From NCBI GenBank assembly GCA_002361615.1, contig DETK01000033.1, positions 167,982 to 231,981 on the forward strand: a stretch of DNA of 64,000 nucleotides. The letters run 5' to 3'. Positions 16,376 through 25,671 of this stretch are shown here, piece by piece (within the stretch, counting starts at the first letter, position 1; each line of letters opens with the position of its first letter). The translations under genes and the position numbers were made by a program. The notes below the pieces were generated by a model. It saw only the letters and a program-made list of their open reading frames with translations, did no database searches and had not been told where the DNA came from. The stretch is from Bacteroidales bacterium UBA3290. GTDB taxonomy: Bacteria > Bacteroidota > Bacteroidia > Bacteroidales > UBA932.

Positions 16376-17452
16376 ATGGCACAGAAACACGGAAACAAGT
16401 ACGGAACCCACCGCGTCATCGAACCCAAAGGTGTCCTTCCGCAGCCCGCTAACAAACTCGACAACAACATGGACGAAATCTGGGACAATGAGATCCTGAT
16501 CGACGTCCAGACCCTCAACATCGACTCCGCTTCGTTCACTGACATCCACAACTATGCGAAGCAGCAGGCAGGCGAAGGTGCCAGCCAGGAGCGCATCATG
16601 GAGGAAGTCAAGAAAGAGATGTTCCTCAACGTGGAACTGCAGGGAAAGCACCGCAACCGTCGCACCGGTTCGGGCGGCATGCTCCTGGGCAAGGTCGAAA
16701 AGATCGGCGACGCCCTCAAGGGCAAGATCGACCTCAAGGAAGGCGACCGTATCGCGACGCTCGTCAGCCTTTCGCTGACCCCGCTGCGGATCGACGAGAT
16801 TCTGGAAATCCGTCCCGACGTGGACCAGGTCGACATCAAGGGCAAGGCCATCCTCTTCGAGAGCGGTATCTACGCCAAGATTCCGAACGATATGCCGGAG
16901 AAGCTCGCCCTGAGCGCCCTTGACGTGGCCGGCGCACCCGCCCAGACCGCAAAACTCTGCCAATACGGACAGACCGTCGTCATCCTCGGCGCCGGCGGCA
17001 AGAGCGGTATGCTTTGCGCCTACGAGGCCAAGAAACGCGTCGGTGTCACCGGCAAGGTGATCGGTATCGCCAACAGCCCCCGCAGCACCCAGCGTATCAA
17101 GGACCTCGGCTTCTGCGACGTAGTGGAAAGCGCGGCCGGCATGACGCCCGTCCAGGTCTATGAAATGGTCGAACGCCTGACCGGCGGCAAGATGGCCGAC
17201 GTGACCATCAACTGCGTGAACGTTCCGGATCAGGAAATGACCGCCGTTCTCTGCACGAAAGACGACGGCGTGGTCTATTTCTTCTCCATGGCGACCAGCT
17301 TCACCAAGGCTTCCCTCGGTGCGGAAGGCATCGGCGCGGACGTCAACATGATCATGGGCAACGGCTACACCAAGGGTCACGCCGAATTCACCCTCCAGGA
17401 ACTGCGCGAGAGCCCGAAGCTCCGTAAGATTTTCGAAGAACTTTACGCATAA
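16376..17452 (+). CDS. kdd: L-erythro-3,5-diaminohexanoate dehydrogenase
   Basis: NAD(P)-dependent oxidative deaminase that turns 3,5-diaminohexanoate into 3-keto-5-aminohexanoate, feeding Kce. 358 residues. The protein has a divergent medium-chain-like dehydrogenase plan: an N-terminal substrate domain starting KYGTHRVIEPKG and a Rossmann segment TVVILGAGGKSGMLCAYEAKKR (about residues 201-222), then VIGIANSP. The 40-base gap before it is the largest among the early operon genes but shows no terminator or promoter box. Confidence 0.92.
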   Translation: MAQKHGNKYGTHRVIEPKGVLPQPANKLDNNMDEIWDNEILIDVQTLNIDSASFTDIHNYAKQQAGEGASQERIMEEVKKEMFLNVELQGKHRNRRTGSGGMLLGKVEKIGDALKGKIDLKEGDRIATLVSLSLTPLRIDEILEIRPDVDQVDIKGKAILFESGIYAKIPNDMPEKLALSALDVAGAPAQTAKLCQYGQTVVILGAGGKSGMLCAYEAKKRVGVTGKVIGIANSPRSTQRIKDLGFCDVVESAAGMTPVQVYEMVERLTGGKMADVTINCVNVPDQEMTAVLCTKDDGVVYFFSMATSFTKASLGAEGIGADVNMIMGNGYTKGHAEFTLQELRESPKLRKIFEELYA

Positions 17453-17458
17453 CTGCTT

Positions 17459-18703
17459 ATGAACGTTTCCAGAAGAAAGGAACTCTTTCCCGAGGTGACC
17501 GACGCCCAGTGGAACGACTGGAAATGGCAGGTCAAGAACCGGATCGAGACACTTGATGAACTCAAGAAGTATGTGAAACTGACGCCGGAAGAGGAGGAGG
17601 GCGTGAAGAAATGCCTTTCCACGCTCCGGATGGCCATCACACCTTATTATATCTCCCTCATCGACCCGGACGATCCGTATGATCCCGTGCGCAAGCAGTG
17701 CATCCCTACCGCGGCCGAAACGCACCAGTCCGCCGCCGACCTGCTCGACCCGCTCCACGAGGACGAGGACAGCCCGACACCCGGCCTGACGCACCGTTAT
17801 CCCGACCGTGTGCTGCTGCTGATCACCGATATGTGCTCGATGTACTGCCGCCATTGCACCCGCCGCCGCTTCGCCGGCCAGAAAGACGACGAAAGCCCGC
17901 GCGAGCGCATCGACAAGGCCATCGAATACATCCGCAATACCCCCCAAGTGCGTGACGTGCTCCTGTCCGGCGGCGACGCCCTGATGGTGAGCGACGCCTG
18001 GCTGGAAGACATCATCCGCCGCCTGCGGGAAATTCCTCACGTGGAGATCGTCCGCATCGGCACCCGCACGCCGGTCGTTTGCCCGCAGCGCATTACGCCG
18101 GAGTTGTGCAATATGCTCAAGAAATACCATCCGATCTGGCTCAACACCCATTTCAACCATCCGAACGAGGTGACCGCCGAATCTGCGGCCGCCTGCGCCC
18201 GTCTGGCCGACGCCGGCATTCCGCTGGGCAACCAGAGCGTGCTGCTGCGCGGCGTAAACGACTGCGTACACGTGATGAAGAAACTGGTTCACGAGCTGGT
18301 GAAGATGCGCGTACGTCCGTATTACATCTATCAGTGCGACCTTTCGATGGGCCTTGAGCACTTCCGCACCCCCGTGTCGAAGGGCATCGAGATCATCGAA
18401 GGCCTTCGCGGCCATACCTCCGGATATGCCGTTCCTACCTTCGTGGTGGATGCACCCGGCGGCGGCGGCAAGACCCCTGTCATGCCGCAGTACGTGATTT
18501 CCCAGGCTCCGGGCAAGGTGGTCCTCCGCAACTTCGAAGGTGTGATCACGACGTACACCGAACCGGCTGAATACCATCAGGAATGCCACTGCCCTGAGTG
18601 CCAGAAGAAGCTCGAAGGCGTGGCCGGCCTGCTGGAAGGACAGCGCATGGCCATCGAACCTGCCGTGCTGGAGCGCAAGGAACGCAGCAAAAAACGCAGG
18701 TAG
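17459..18703 (+). CDS. kamA: Lysine 2,3-aminomutase
   Basis: Radical SAM, PLP-dependent enzyme that converts L-lysine to L-beta-lysine, the entry step. The radical SAM cluster motif CxxxCxxC is C126-C130-C133 (CSMYCRHC), followed by TRRRFAG. Further markers: SGGDALM, RIGTRTPVV and the PLP-lysine region near VPTFVVDAPGGGGKTP. A Cys-rich C-terminus (ECHCPEC) matches the zinc site of the clostridial enzyme. 414 residues. It begins six bases after the kdd stop and abuts kamB directly. Confidence 0.96.
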   Translation: MNVSRRKELFPEVTDAQWNDWKWQVKNRIETLDELKKYVKLTPEEEEGVKKCLSTLRMAITPYYISLIDPDDPYDPVRKQCIPTAAETHQSAADLLDPLHEDEDSPTPGLTHRYPDRVLLLITDMCSMYCRHCTRRRFAGQKDDESPRERIDKAIEYIRNTPQVRDVLLSGGDALMVSDAWLEDIIRRLREIPHVEIVRIGTRTPVVCPQRITPELCNMLKKYHPIWLNTHFNHPNEVTAESAAACARLADAGIPLGNQSVLLRGVNDCVHVMKKLVHELVKMRVRPYYIYQCDLSMGLEHFRTPVSKGIEIIEGLRGHTSGYAVPTFVVDAPGGGGKTPVMPQYVISQAPGKVVLRNFEGVITTYTEPAEYHQECHCPECQKKLEGVAGLLEGQRMAIEPAVLERKERSKKRR

Positions 18704-19654
18704 ATGCCTTTCGTAGGGGAGATACTCAAGTATCGGAGCGTTTCGATCGTCGGCCTGTCCAAGAATGCAGGCAAGACGGAGTGTCTCAACTACATTATCC
18801 GAAGATTGCCGCTCGACTACTTCAATGTGGCGGTAACTTCGATCGGGATCGACGGGGAGACCACCGACCAGGTGACCGGTACCGCCAAACCCGAGATTAC
18901 AGTACGGGAGGGGATGTTCTTTGCGACGAGCGAAAAGCATTTCCGGCAGAAACGTCCCCTCTCTGAACTGTATGCGGTGAGCGATGAGGACACGGCCCTC
19001 GGGCGCGTGGTCACGGCCAAGGCCCTGCAGGAAGGGAAGGTGCTGCTGAGCGGACCTTCCAGCGCTGCGGCCCTGAAACGCTGGATGCGTTCATTGAAAG
19101 ATTTCGGGATAGACCTGATCCTGATCGACGGAGCGCTTTCCCGCCTGAGCACGGCTTCTCCGGCCGTGAGCGAGGCGATGGTGCTTTCGACCGGTGCAGC
19201 TTATTCGGCGAACATCCGTGAACTGGTAGGCAAGACGGCCTACGTGGTGGAACTGATCCGGCTTCCGCAGTATGCGGGGCCGGAACCCGGACTGCGGGTG
19301 TCTTCCTTCTCCTCCCTGGATGCAGGGACTTTGAAGGCCCACCCGGTCATTGAAGTGGAAGGTGCGCTGACTGACCGGCTCCTGCAGATGGTCCGGCAGG
19401 GTTCGGGAGAAGAGGAAGTGGAACTGGTGGTAGGGGATTTTACCAAGGTGTTCTGCTCGCAGGAGCTGTACCGCGCCTTTATCCGGCGCGGCGGCCGGAT
19501 TTCGGTCCGGATGAAGAGCGAACTGCTGGCCGTCTGCGTGAACCCCAAGGCGCCCAACGGCATCGTCCTGGATTCGGACATCCTTTGCCGGGAGCTTTCG
19601 CAGCGGATCGGTCTGCCCGTATATGACATTGTGAAGAACGAATATGAAATTTAG
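18704..19654 (+). CDS. kamB: KamB-like accessory protein of lysine 5,6-aminomutase
   Basis: A 316-residue protein with a P-loop-like VGLSKNAGKTE (about residues 16-26), typical of the conserved gene placed between kamA and kamD in lysine clusters. With its MutS-like neighbour it is thought to form the reactivase that frees damaged cobalamin from KamDE; I rely on recollection of that family naming. The start abuts the kamA stop and the end overlaps kamC by 11 bases, so the two are made in step. Strictly from sequence, only an NTP-binding accessory role is supported. Confidence 0.78.
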   Translation: MPFVGEILKYRSVSIVGLSKNAGKTECLNYIIRRLPLDYFNVAVTSIGIDGETTDQVTGTAKPEITVREGMFFATSEKHFRQKRPLSELYAVSDEDTALGRVVTAKALQEGKVLLSGPSSAAALKRWMRSLKDFGIDLILIDGALSRLSTASPAVSEAMVLSTGAAYSANIRELVGKTAYVVELIRLPQYAGPEPGLRVSSFSSLDAGTLKAHPVIEVEGALTDRLLQMVRQGSGEEEVELVVGDFTKVFCSQELYRAFIRRGGRISVRMKSELLAVCVNPKAPNGIVLDSDILCRELSQRIGLPVYDIVKNEYEI

Positions 19655-20957
19655 AGAAATCGTTGAGAGCCCGTGTGGCATCCGCTATCTGTTCGACGAA
19701 TTGGGCCTGCAGAGCGGATATGCCCGCAAGGTTCTGTTGGACAGGGAAATGATGATCGATTCCGATCAGATTGATGCGGCGTATGCACGTTTGCGTACGT
19801 ACTTCAACCTGGTTGTGAGCGACCGTCGCCGCGCGGAAGACATGCGCTTCCGTCTCCAGGGACTCCGCGATATCTCGGGCACGCTCTCCGCCCTGGCGGA
19901 AGGTGCCACACTGGATGAGATCGAATTTTTCGAAATCAAACATATGGCCATGCTGGCCGAAAAGCTGTCCGACGCAACGTATCTGGACAGCGTGATCGGG
20001 ATCCTGGACCCGGACGGGCTGAAGATCGGGACCTTCTATCTGTACGATTCCTATTCCGTGGAATTGCGGCGGCTGCGCGCTGCCGTGGAGATCGACCCGG
20101 ATGATGCCCAGACCCAGGAACTGCTGGTTAATGAAGAAGACCGGCTGAAGAAGGTCATCAGCGACAAGTTGCGCCCGTATGCAAGGCAGTTGTCGGAGAC
20201 GCTCCGCGAAATGGCTGAGCTGGATATCTCCCTGGCCCTGGCTGTCCAGATGCACGCCGAAGGGCTGGAGATCCCTTCTTCGGGGACGGAAACGAAGATC
20301 AGCGGTATGTTCCACCCGGGCGTCCGGGCGGTCCTGCGGACGAAGGGCAGGGAATTCCAGGCGATAGACTTTGCTTTCAAGCGTGGAGAACCTGCCACCG
20401 TCATCGGTGCCAACATGGGCGGAAAAACCGTGGCGCTCAAGACCTTGTGCATGCTGCAATATCTCTATCAGTTCGGCTTCGGCCTTCCGGTAGCTTCGGC
20501 GGTGATGACCCCCTTTGACGATATCCGCTTCTGCATCGGTGACGAGCAGGACGAGAAGACGGGACTTTCCTCCTTTGCCGCCGAAATGCAGCGCATCGAC
20601 CGGGCCGTCGCAGCCGTCGAACGAGGCGGCAGCGTCCTGTTGCTGGTCGATGAACCGGCACGTACGACAAATCCCGTAGAAGGGACTGCGCTTGTCTCCG
20701 CTCTGCTGGAATTGCTGGCGGACAAGCCAAATCTTGCACTCGTCATGACGACGCACTATACCGTGGAACACGCCGGCCGTTGCTGGCGGGTACAAGGTTT
20801 ACTCCCCGGCTCGAAGGGCCGGACCATGGATTACCGGCTCGTTCCGACAACGAGTCACGAGGTGCCGCACGAAGCGCTCAATATCGCGCGGGAACTCGGC
20901 ATCGATCCGCGTTGGATCGAATTGGCAGACACTATAATGAAACGACAATATGAATAA
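19644..20957 (+). CDS. kamC: MutS-like ATPase, probable lysine 5,6-aminomutase reactivase KamC
   Basis: 437 residues carrying the ABC-type ATPase of the MutS family: Walker A GANMGGKTVAL (G255-T262), GDEQDEKTGLSSFAAEM as the ABC signature region, Walker B with LLLVDEPARTTNP and an H-loop MTTHY. The mismatch-recognition domains of MutS are missing, and the N-terminal half is a helical lever-like region. In lysine fermentation clusters this ATPase is associated with reactivation of the B12 aminomutase, so DNA repair is unlikely. Overlaps both kamB and kamD. Confidence 0.8.
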   Translation: MKFREIVESPCGIRYLFDELGLQSGYARKVLLDREMMIDSDQIDAAYARLRTYFNLVVSDRRRAEDMRFRLQGLRDISGTLSALAEGATLDEIEFFEIKHMAMLAEKLSDATYLDSVIGILDPDGLKIGTFYLYDSYSVELRRLRAAVEIDPDDAQTQELLVNEEDRLKKVISDKLRPYARQLSETLREMAELDISLALAVQMHAEGLEIPSSGTETKISGMFHPGVRAVLRTKGREFQAIDFAFKRGEPATVIGANMGGKTVALKTLCMLQYLYQFGFGLPVASAVMTPFDDIRFCIGDEQDEKTGLSSFAAEMQRIDRAVAAVERGGSVLLLVDEPARTTNPVEGTALVSALLELLADKPNLALVMTTHYTVEHAGRCWRVQGLLPGSKGRTMDYRLVPTTSHEVPHEALNIARELGIDPRWIELADTIMKRQYE

Positions 20958-22506
20958 AAGCAAACTTGGATTGGACCAGCGGAAGGTCGACAGGGCGCGC
21001 TCCCTGGCGAAACAGATTGCCGAAGATGTGCAGTCTTTCGCCGACGGCTACACGACGGTAGCCGTGGAACGTACCATATGCCGTCTACTGGGTATCGACG
21101 GCGTCGATGAGAACCAGGTCCCGCTGCCCAACGTCGTCGTGGACGCCCTCAAGGGCGCCGGCGTTCTGAACCAGGGCGTGATGTTCTACATCGGCAACGC
21201 CATGGTGGCAACGGGCCGTACGCCGCAGCAGATCGCCGAAGCGGTAGCCGACGGCTCGCTGGACCTGACAAAGGTCGGTATTTCCGACAAAAAGACGGTG
21301 GATGCTGCGCTGCAGCCCGTCATCATGGGTTCGATCGAACGGATCCGCGCGCGTCGCAACCGTCGCGAGTCCTATCTCCGCACCCTGGGAGAAGGCCCCA
21401 AACCATACCTCTATATTATCGTCGCAACCGGCAATATCTATGAAGACGTGGTGCAGGCCGAGGCTGGTGCCCGTCAGGGAGCCGATGTCATCGCCGTGAT
21501 CCGGACAACGGGTCAGTCGCTGCTCGATTATGTGCCCTACGGTGCGACGACCGAAGGTTTCGGTGGAACTTTTGCCACGCAGGAGAATTTCCGCATCATG
21601 CGCTCCGCGCTCGACAAAGTGGGCGAGGAGGTGGGGCGCTACATCCGTCTGTGCAACTACTGCTCAGGCCTCTGCATGCCGGAAATCGCCATCATGGGCG
21701 CCTTCGAAGGTCTCGACGTGATGCTCAACGACGCCCTCTACGGCATCCTGTTCCGGGATATCAACATGCAGCGTACGCTGGTGGACCAGTTCTTCTCGCG
21801 TGTGATCAACGGCTTTGCCGGCGTGATCATCAACACGGGTGAAGACAACTACCTGACCACCGCCGATGCGGTGGAAGCGGCGCATACCGTGCTGGCATCC
21901 GATATCATCAACGAACAACTGGCCCTGCTGGCAGGTCTGCCCGAAGAGCAGATGGGTCTGGGCCATGCCTTTGAAATGGACCCGATGCTCACCAACGGCT
22001 TCCTCTATGAGCTGGCGCAGGCTCAGATGACGCGCGAAATCTTCCCCAAGGCCACGCTGAAGTACATGCCGCCGACCAAGTTCATGACCGGCAACATCTT
22101 CCGGGGCCATATCCAGGATGCGCTGTTCAACATCATCGGCATCTGGACCCATCAGGGCATCCAACTGCTGGGTATGCCGACCGAAGCCATCCACACGCCT
22201 TTCATGAGCGACCGCTACCTTTCCATCGAAAACGCCCGCTACATCTTCAACAACCTGAAGGACATCGGCGAGGAAGTGGAATTCAAGGAAGGCGGCATCA
22301 TCCGCCAGCGGGCCGCCCTGGTCTTGGACAACGCCGTGGCGCTGCTCGAGGAACTGGTGAAGGAAGGCCTTTTCAACGCGCTGGAAAAAGGAAAGTTCGG
22401 CGACGTGAAACGTCCCAAGGACGGCGGCAAGGGCCTCGACGGCGTGGTCGCCAAGGGCGAACACTATTCCAATCCGTTTATTGAATTGATGAAAGGGAGG
22501 AGATAA
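20950..22506 (+). CDS. kamD: Lysine 5,6-aminomutase alpha subunit
   Basis: Large subunit (518 residues) of the adenosylcobalamin- and PLP-dependent mutase that moves the terminal amino group of L-beta-lysine (or D-lysine) to give 3,5-diaminohexanoate. It forms the TIM barrel: opening LDQRKVDRARSLAKQIAED, then YIIVATGNIYEDVVQAE, DYVPYGATTEGFGGTFATQ and TKFMTGNIFRGHIQDALFN. Normal length. The start overlaps the kamC stop and kamE follows after three bases, as expected for subunits needed in equal amounts. Confidence 0.95.
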   Translation: MNKSKLGLDQRKVDRARSLAKQIAEDVQSFADGYTTVAVERTICRLLGIDGVDENQVPLPNVVVDALKGAGVLNQGVMFYIGNAMVATGRTPQQIAEAVADGSLDLTKVGISDKKTVDAALQPVIMGSIERIRARRNRRESYLRTLGEGPKPYLYIIVATGNIYEDVVQAEAGARQGADVIAVIRTTGQSLLDYVPYGATTEGFGGTFATQENFRIMRSALDKVGEEVGRYIRLCNYCSGLCMPEIAIMGAFEGLDVMLNDALYGILFRDINMQRTLVDQFFSRVINGFAGVIINTGEDNYLTTADAVEAAHTVLASDIINEQLALLAGLPEEQMGLGHAFEMDPMLTNGFLYELAQAQMTREIFPKATLKYMPPTKFMTGNIFRGHIQDALFNIIGIWTHQGIQLLGMPTEAIHTPFMSDRYLSIENARYIFNNLKDIGEEVEFKEGGIIRQRAALVLDNAVALLEELVKEGLFNALEKGKFGDVKRPKDGGKGLDGVVAKGEHYSNPFIELMKGRR

Positions 22507-22509
22507 AAG

Positions 22510-23304
22510 ATGAGTGGCGGACTTTATTCAATGGATGCCAAGGATTTCGACAAGACCTTGGATCTGACCAAAGTAAAGCCTTACGGCGACACTATGAACG
22601 ACGGGAAGGTGCAGCTGAGTTTCACGCTGCCCGTTCCCTGCGGCCCCGAAGCGGTGGAGGCGGCCAAACAGTTGCTCAAGGAGATGGGATTCAACAACCC
22701 GCTGGTGGTGTTCTACCAGGAACTGACCCCGGGCTACACCTTCTTCAATTGCTATGGCAGCACCACCTTTACGGTGGACTATACCTCCATCTATGTACCG
22801 AAGGTGGAATCCTCGGTCATGGAGATGAAGGAGACCGATGAATACATCCGGCAGAACATCGGCCGGAAACTGGTGGTCGTGGGCGCCTCCACGGGCACGG
22901 ATGCGCACACCGTCGGTATCGATGCCATCATGAACATGAAAGGCTATGCGGGCCATTACGGCATCGAGCGCTACGACATGTTCGACGCCTATAACCTGGG
23001 CAGCCAGGTGCCGAACGAGGAATTCATCGCCAAAGCACTGGAACTCAAGGCTGACGCCCTGCTCGTCTCGCAGACGGTGACGCAGAAGGACGTGCACATC
23101 AAGAACCTGACGGAACTCATCGAACTGCTGGAAGCCGAAGGCCTCCGCGACAAGATGATCGTCGTCTGCGGCGGCCCGCGCATCTCGCACGAACTGGCCA
23201 AGGAGCTGGGTTTCGACGCCGGTTTCGGCGCCGGCACCTATGCGGACGATGTCGCTTCCTTCGTGGCGCAGGAATTTGTCAAACGAATGAATACCAAGAA
23301 ATAA
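22510..23304 (+). CDS. kamE: Lysine 5,6-aminomutase beta subunit, cobalamin-binding
   Basis: Small subunit (264 residues) with the Rossmann-like B12 domain. The base-off cobalamin motif DxHxxG is D131-A-H133-T-V-G136, and K144 follows in MNMKG. His133 and Lys144 are the cobalamin-axial and PLP-binding residues described for the Clostridium sticklandii beta subunit, so both cofactors are expected to bind at the same numbered positions here. C-terminal VVCGGPRI and GFGAGTYADDVA complete the B12 fold. Forms the active complex with KamD. Confidence 0.95.
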   Translation: MSGGLYSMDAKDFDKTLDLTKVKPYGDTMNDGKVQLSFTLPVPCGPEAVEAAKQLLKEMGFNNPLVVFYQELTPGYTFFNCYGSTTFTVDYTSIYVPKVESSVMEMKETDEYIRQNIGRKLVVVGASTGTDAHTVGIDAIMNMKGYAGHYGIERYDMFDAYNLGSQVPNEEFIAKALELKADALLVSQTVTQKDVHIKNLTELIELLEAEGLRDKMIVVCGGPRISHELAKELGFDAGFGAGTYADDVASFVAQEFVKRMNTKK

Positions 23305-23325
23305 CAATATCTAAATCTAGTGATT

Positions 23326-23985
23326 ATGGACAAAGCTCAAATCAGAGAAACGATCGCACGTCGTGCGGCACTCGAACTCAAGGACGGCGACGTGGTGAAC
23401 CTCGGCATCGGTCTTCCGACCGCGATTCCGAATTATCTTCCCGAAGGCGTGAACGTGACGCTCCAGTCCGAAAACGGCCTGGTCGGCATGGGCCCCGCGC
23501 CGGAACCCGGCAAGGAAGACAAGGACTACGTGAATGCAGGCGGAGCCTACATCACGGCCTATCCGGGCGCATACGCCTGCTCTTCGGCTGATTCCTTCCT
23601 GATCATCCGCGGCGGACATGTGGACTGCACGTTCCTGGGCGCCATGCAGGTGGACGAGAAAGGCAACCTGGCCAACTGGATGATTCCGGGCAAGCTGACG
23701 CCGGGCATGGGTGGCGCGATGGACCTCGTGGTCGGCGCCAAACGCGTCATCGTGGCGATGGAGCATACCCAGAAAGGCAACTACAAGATCATGAAGGAGT
23801 GCAACCTCCCGCTCACCGCCGCCCACCAGGTCAATATGATCATTACGGAGATGGGTGTGATGGACGTCACGCCGGAAGGCCTTGTGCTCAAGGAGATCAA
23901 CCCTGAGTTCACCGTCGAGCAGGTGCAGGAAGCTACGCAGGCCAAACTCATCATCTCGAAGGATCTCAAACCGATGGCCCAGTAA
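23326..23985 (+). CDS. atoA: CoA-transferase subunit B (catalytic)
   Basis: Beta subunit (219 residues) of the family I CoA-transferase. The catalytic glutamate is in SENGLVGMGP, preceded by LGIGLPTAIPNYLP and followed by GGHVDCTFLGAMQVDEKGN and PGMGGAMDLV. ATG at 23326 is chosen over an in-frame GTG at 23320. It partners the atoD-like subunit at 14.4 kb. Separation of the two subunits by nine pathway genes is uncommon, since they are usually adjacent and often coupled. Confidence 0.92.
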   Translation: MDKAQIRETIARRAALELKDGDVVNLGIGLPTAIPNYLPEGVNVTLQSENGLVGMGPAPEPGKEDKDYVNAGGAYITAYPGAYACSSADSFLIIRGGHVDCTFLGAMQVDEKGNLANWMIPGKLTPGMGGAMDLVVGAKRVIVAMEHTQKGNYKIMKECNLPLTAAHQVNMIITEMGVMDVTPEGLVLKEINPEFTVEQVQEATQAKLIISKDLKPMAQ

Positions 23986-23996
23986 AGCCGCAGGCG

Positions 23997-24776
23997 ATGG
24001 AATACCGTTTTCTGAAAGTCAACGCGGACCGCGAGGGGATCGTCTTCCTGACGATCTCTTCGCCGGCCACGCTCAATGCCCTCAACTCCACGATCCTGAA
24101 GGAACTGGACGATTTTGTCGATTCGCTCAGCCCCGAAACCACACGCGTACTGGTGATCACGGGTGAGGGGAAGGCCTTTGTGGCCGGAGCCGACATTTCC
24201 GAGATGGCGCATCTCTCCGAGCAGGAAGGTCTGGAATTCGGCCGACGCGGCGCGGCGGTGTTCAGGAAGATTGAAACACTTCCTTTCCCGGTGATCGCCG
24301 CCGTCAACGGCTTCGCTCTGGGCGGCGGATGTGAACTGGCCATGGCCTGCGATATCCGCATCGCTTCGATGAAGGCCCGTTTCGGCCAGCCCGAAGTGGG
24401 ACTGGGCATCATCCCCGGTTTCTCGGGAACCTACCGGCTCCCGAAACTGGTGGGGCAGGGCATCGCCAAGGAACTGATCTACACCGGCAAGATGATCGAC
24501 GCCGACGAGGCGTATCGCATCGGTCTGGTCAACAGCGTCGTGGCCCCGGAAGAACTCGCGGGCGCCGTCGACGCGATGATTGCGGTCATCTGCAAGAACG
24601 CCCCGATTGCCGTGTCGTACGCCAAGACCTGCATCGGCGAGAACTACGATCTGGACGTCGATGAATCGATCGCCCTGGAAAACCAGTATTTCGCCAAGTG
24701 TTTCGCCACGGACGACCAGAAAGAAGGCATGGCCGCTTTCCTGGGCAAACGTCCCGCCGCTTTCAAGAATCAATAA
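23997..24776 (+). CDS. crt: Enoyl-CoA hydratase / crotonase
   Basis: 259-residue crotonase-fold enzyme. Oxyanion-hole segments GKAFVAGADISEM and NGFALGGGCELAMACD, and catalytic Glu residues in FGQPEVGLGIIPG, are all present. It should interconvert crotonyl-CoA and 3-hydroxybutyryl-CoA, giving with Hbd a bridge between crotonyl-CoA and acetoacetyl-CoA. It sits 11 bases after atoA, which places this bridge under the same control as lysine breakdown. Confidence 0.92.
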   Translation: MEYRFLKVNADREGIVFLTISSPATLNALNSTILKELDDFVDSLSPETTRVLVITGEGKAFVAGADISEMAHLSEQEGLEFGRRGAAVFRKIETLPFPVIAAVNGFALGGGCELAMACDIRIASMKARFGQPEVGLGIIPGFSGTYRLPKLVGQGIAKELIYTGKMIDADEAYRIGLVNSVVAPEELAGAVDAMIAVICKNAPIAVSYAKTCIGENYDLDVDESIALENQYFAKCFATDDQKEGMAAFLGKRPAAFKNQ

Positions 24777-24809
24777 GTATATCATAGAATCAACAATATC
24801 TCTGTCATC

Positions 24810-25646
24810 ATGAAAATTTGCGTTATTGGAACCGGTACGATGGCCAAGGGAATCGTGAAGGCTTTTGCCGCCAAGATGCCCGTCGTCATGAAAAGCCGTA
24901 CCCAAGCCAGCCTCGACAAGGCCATGGCTTCCATTTCGAAGGGCTACAGCAAGCTCGTCGAGAAGGGCAAGATTGCCCAGGACGCGATGGATGCTATTCT
25001 GGCAAACATCTCGACTACAACGGATTATGCTACCTTCGCCGATGCGGACCTCGTGATTGAGGCTGCCGTGGAGGATATGGCGCTCAAGAAAGGTGTCTTC
25101 ACCGAACTCGACGGCATCTGCAAACCCGAGACGATTTTTGCGACCAACAGCAGCTCGCTGAGCATTACCGAGATTGCCGCCTGCACAAAGCGCCCGGCTC
25201 AGTTCATCGGCATGCACTTCTTCAATCCTGCCGACCGCATGGCGCTGGTCGAGGTGATCCGTGGCCAGTTGACCAGCGACGAGGTATGCAAGTGCGTCGT
25301 CGACCTGGCCACCTCCATCGGCAAGCAGCCTGTCGAGGTGAAGGAAGCCCCGGGCTTTGTGGTAAACCGCATCCTCATCCCGATGATCAACGAGGCCGTC
25401 GGCATCCTGGCCGATGGTATCGCAACCGCTGAAGACATCGACAAGTGCATGATGCTCGGTGCCAACCATCCGATGGGCCCGCTGGCACTCGCCGACCTGA
25501 TCGGCAACGATGTCAACCTGGCTATCATGGAAGTACTCTACAAGGAGTTCGGCGATCCGAAGTACCGCCCGCATCCGCTGCTCCGCAAGATGGTCCGCGC
25601 CGGCCTGCTCGGCCGCAAGACCGGAGAAGGTTTCTACAAGTATTAA
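24810..25646 (+). CDS. hbd: 3-hydroxybutyryl-CoA dehydrogenase
   Basis: NAD(P)-dependent dehydrogenase (278 residues): N-terminal nucleotide site GTGTMAKGIVKAFA, FATNSSSLSITEIA, catalytic His in GMHFFNPADRMALVEV, and the C-terminal helical domain with FVVNRILIPMINEAV and GANHPMGPLALADLIG. Acts between acetoacetyl-CoA and 3-hydroxybutyryl-CoA. Length is typical for the stand-alone bacterial enzyme. Specificity for C4 substrates is inferred from the operon. Confidence 0.93.
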   Translation: MKICVIGTGTMAKGIVKAFAAKMPVVMKSRTQASLDKAMASISKGYSKLVEKGKIAQDAMDAILANISTTTDYATFADADLVIEAAVEDMALKKGVFTELDGICKPETIFATNSSSLSITEIAACTKRPAQFIGMHFFNPADRMALVEVIRGQLTSDEVCKCVVDLATSIGKQPVEVKEAPGFVVNRILIPMINEAVGILADGIATAEDIDKCMMLGANHPMGPLALADLIGNDVNLAIMEVLYKEFGDPKYRPHPLLRKMVRAGLLGRKTGEGFYKY

Positions 25647-25671
25647 TCGCTGATTCTTTTTCCCGTAAGCT

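Noticed and set aside
16355..18940. 861-codon open frame on the minus strand across kdd, kamA and kamB
   Set aside because: It runs exactly antisense to strongly supported genes. Long antisense frames are expected with this codon use, and no family motifs are visible in it.
19644..20957. KamC as a DNA mismatch repair MutS protein
   Set aside because: It has only the ATPase module, no mismatch-recognition domain, and is embedded between aminomutase genes.
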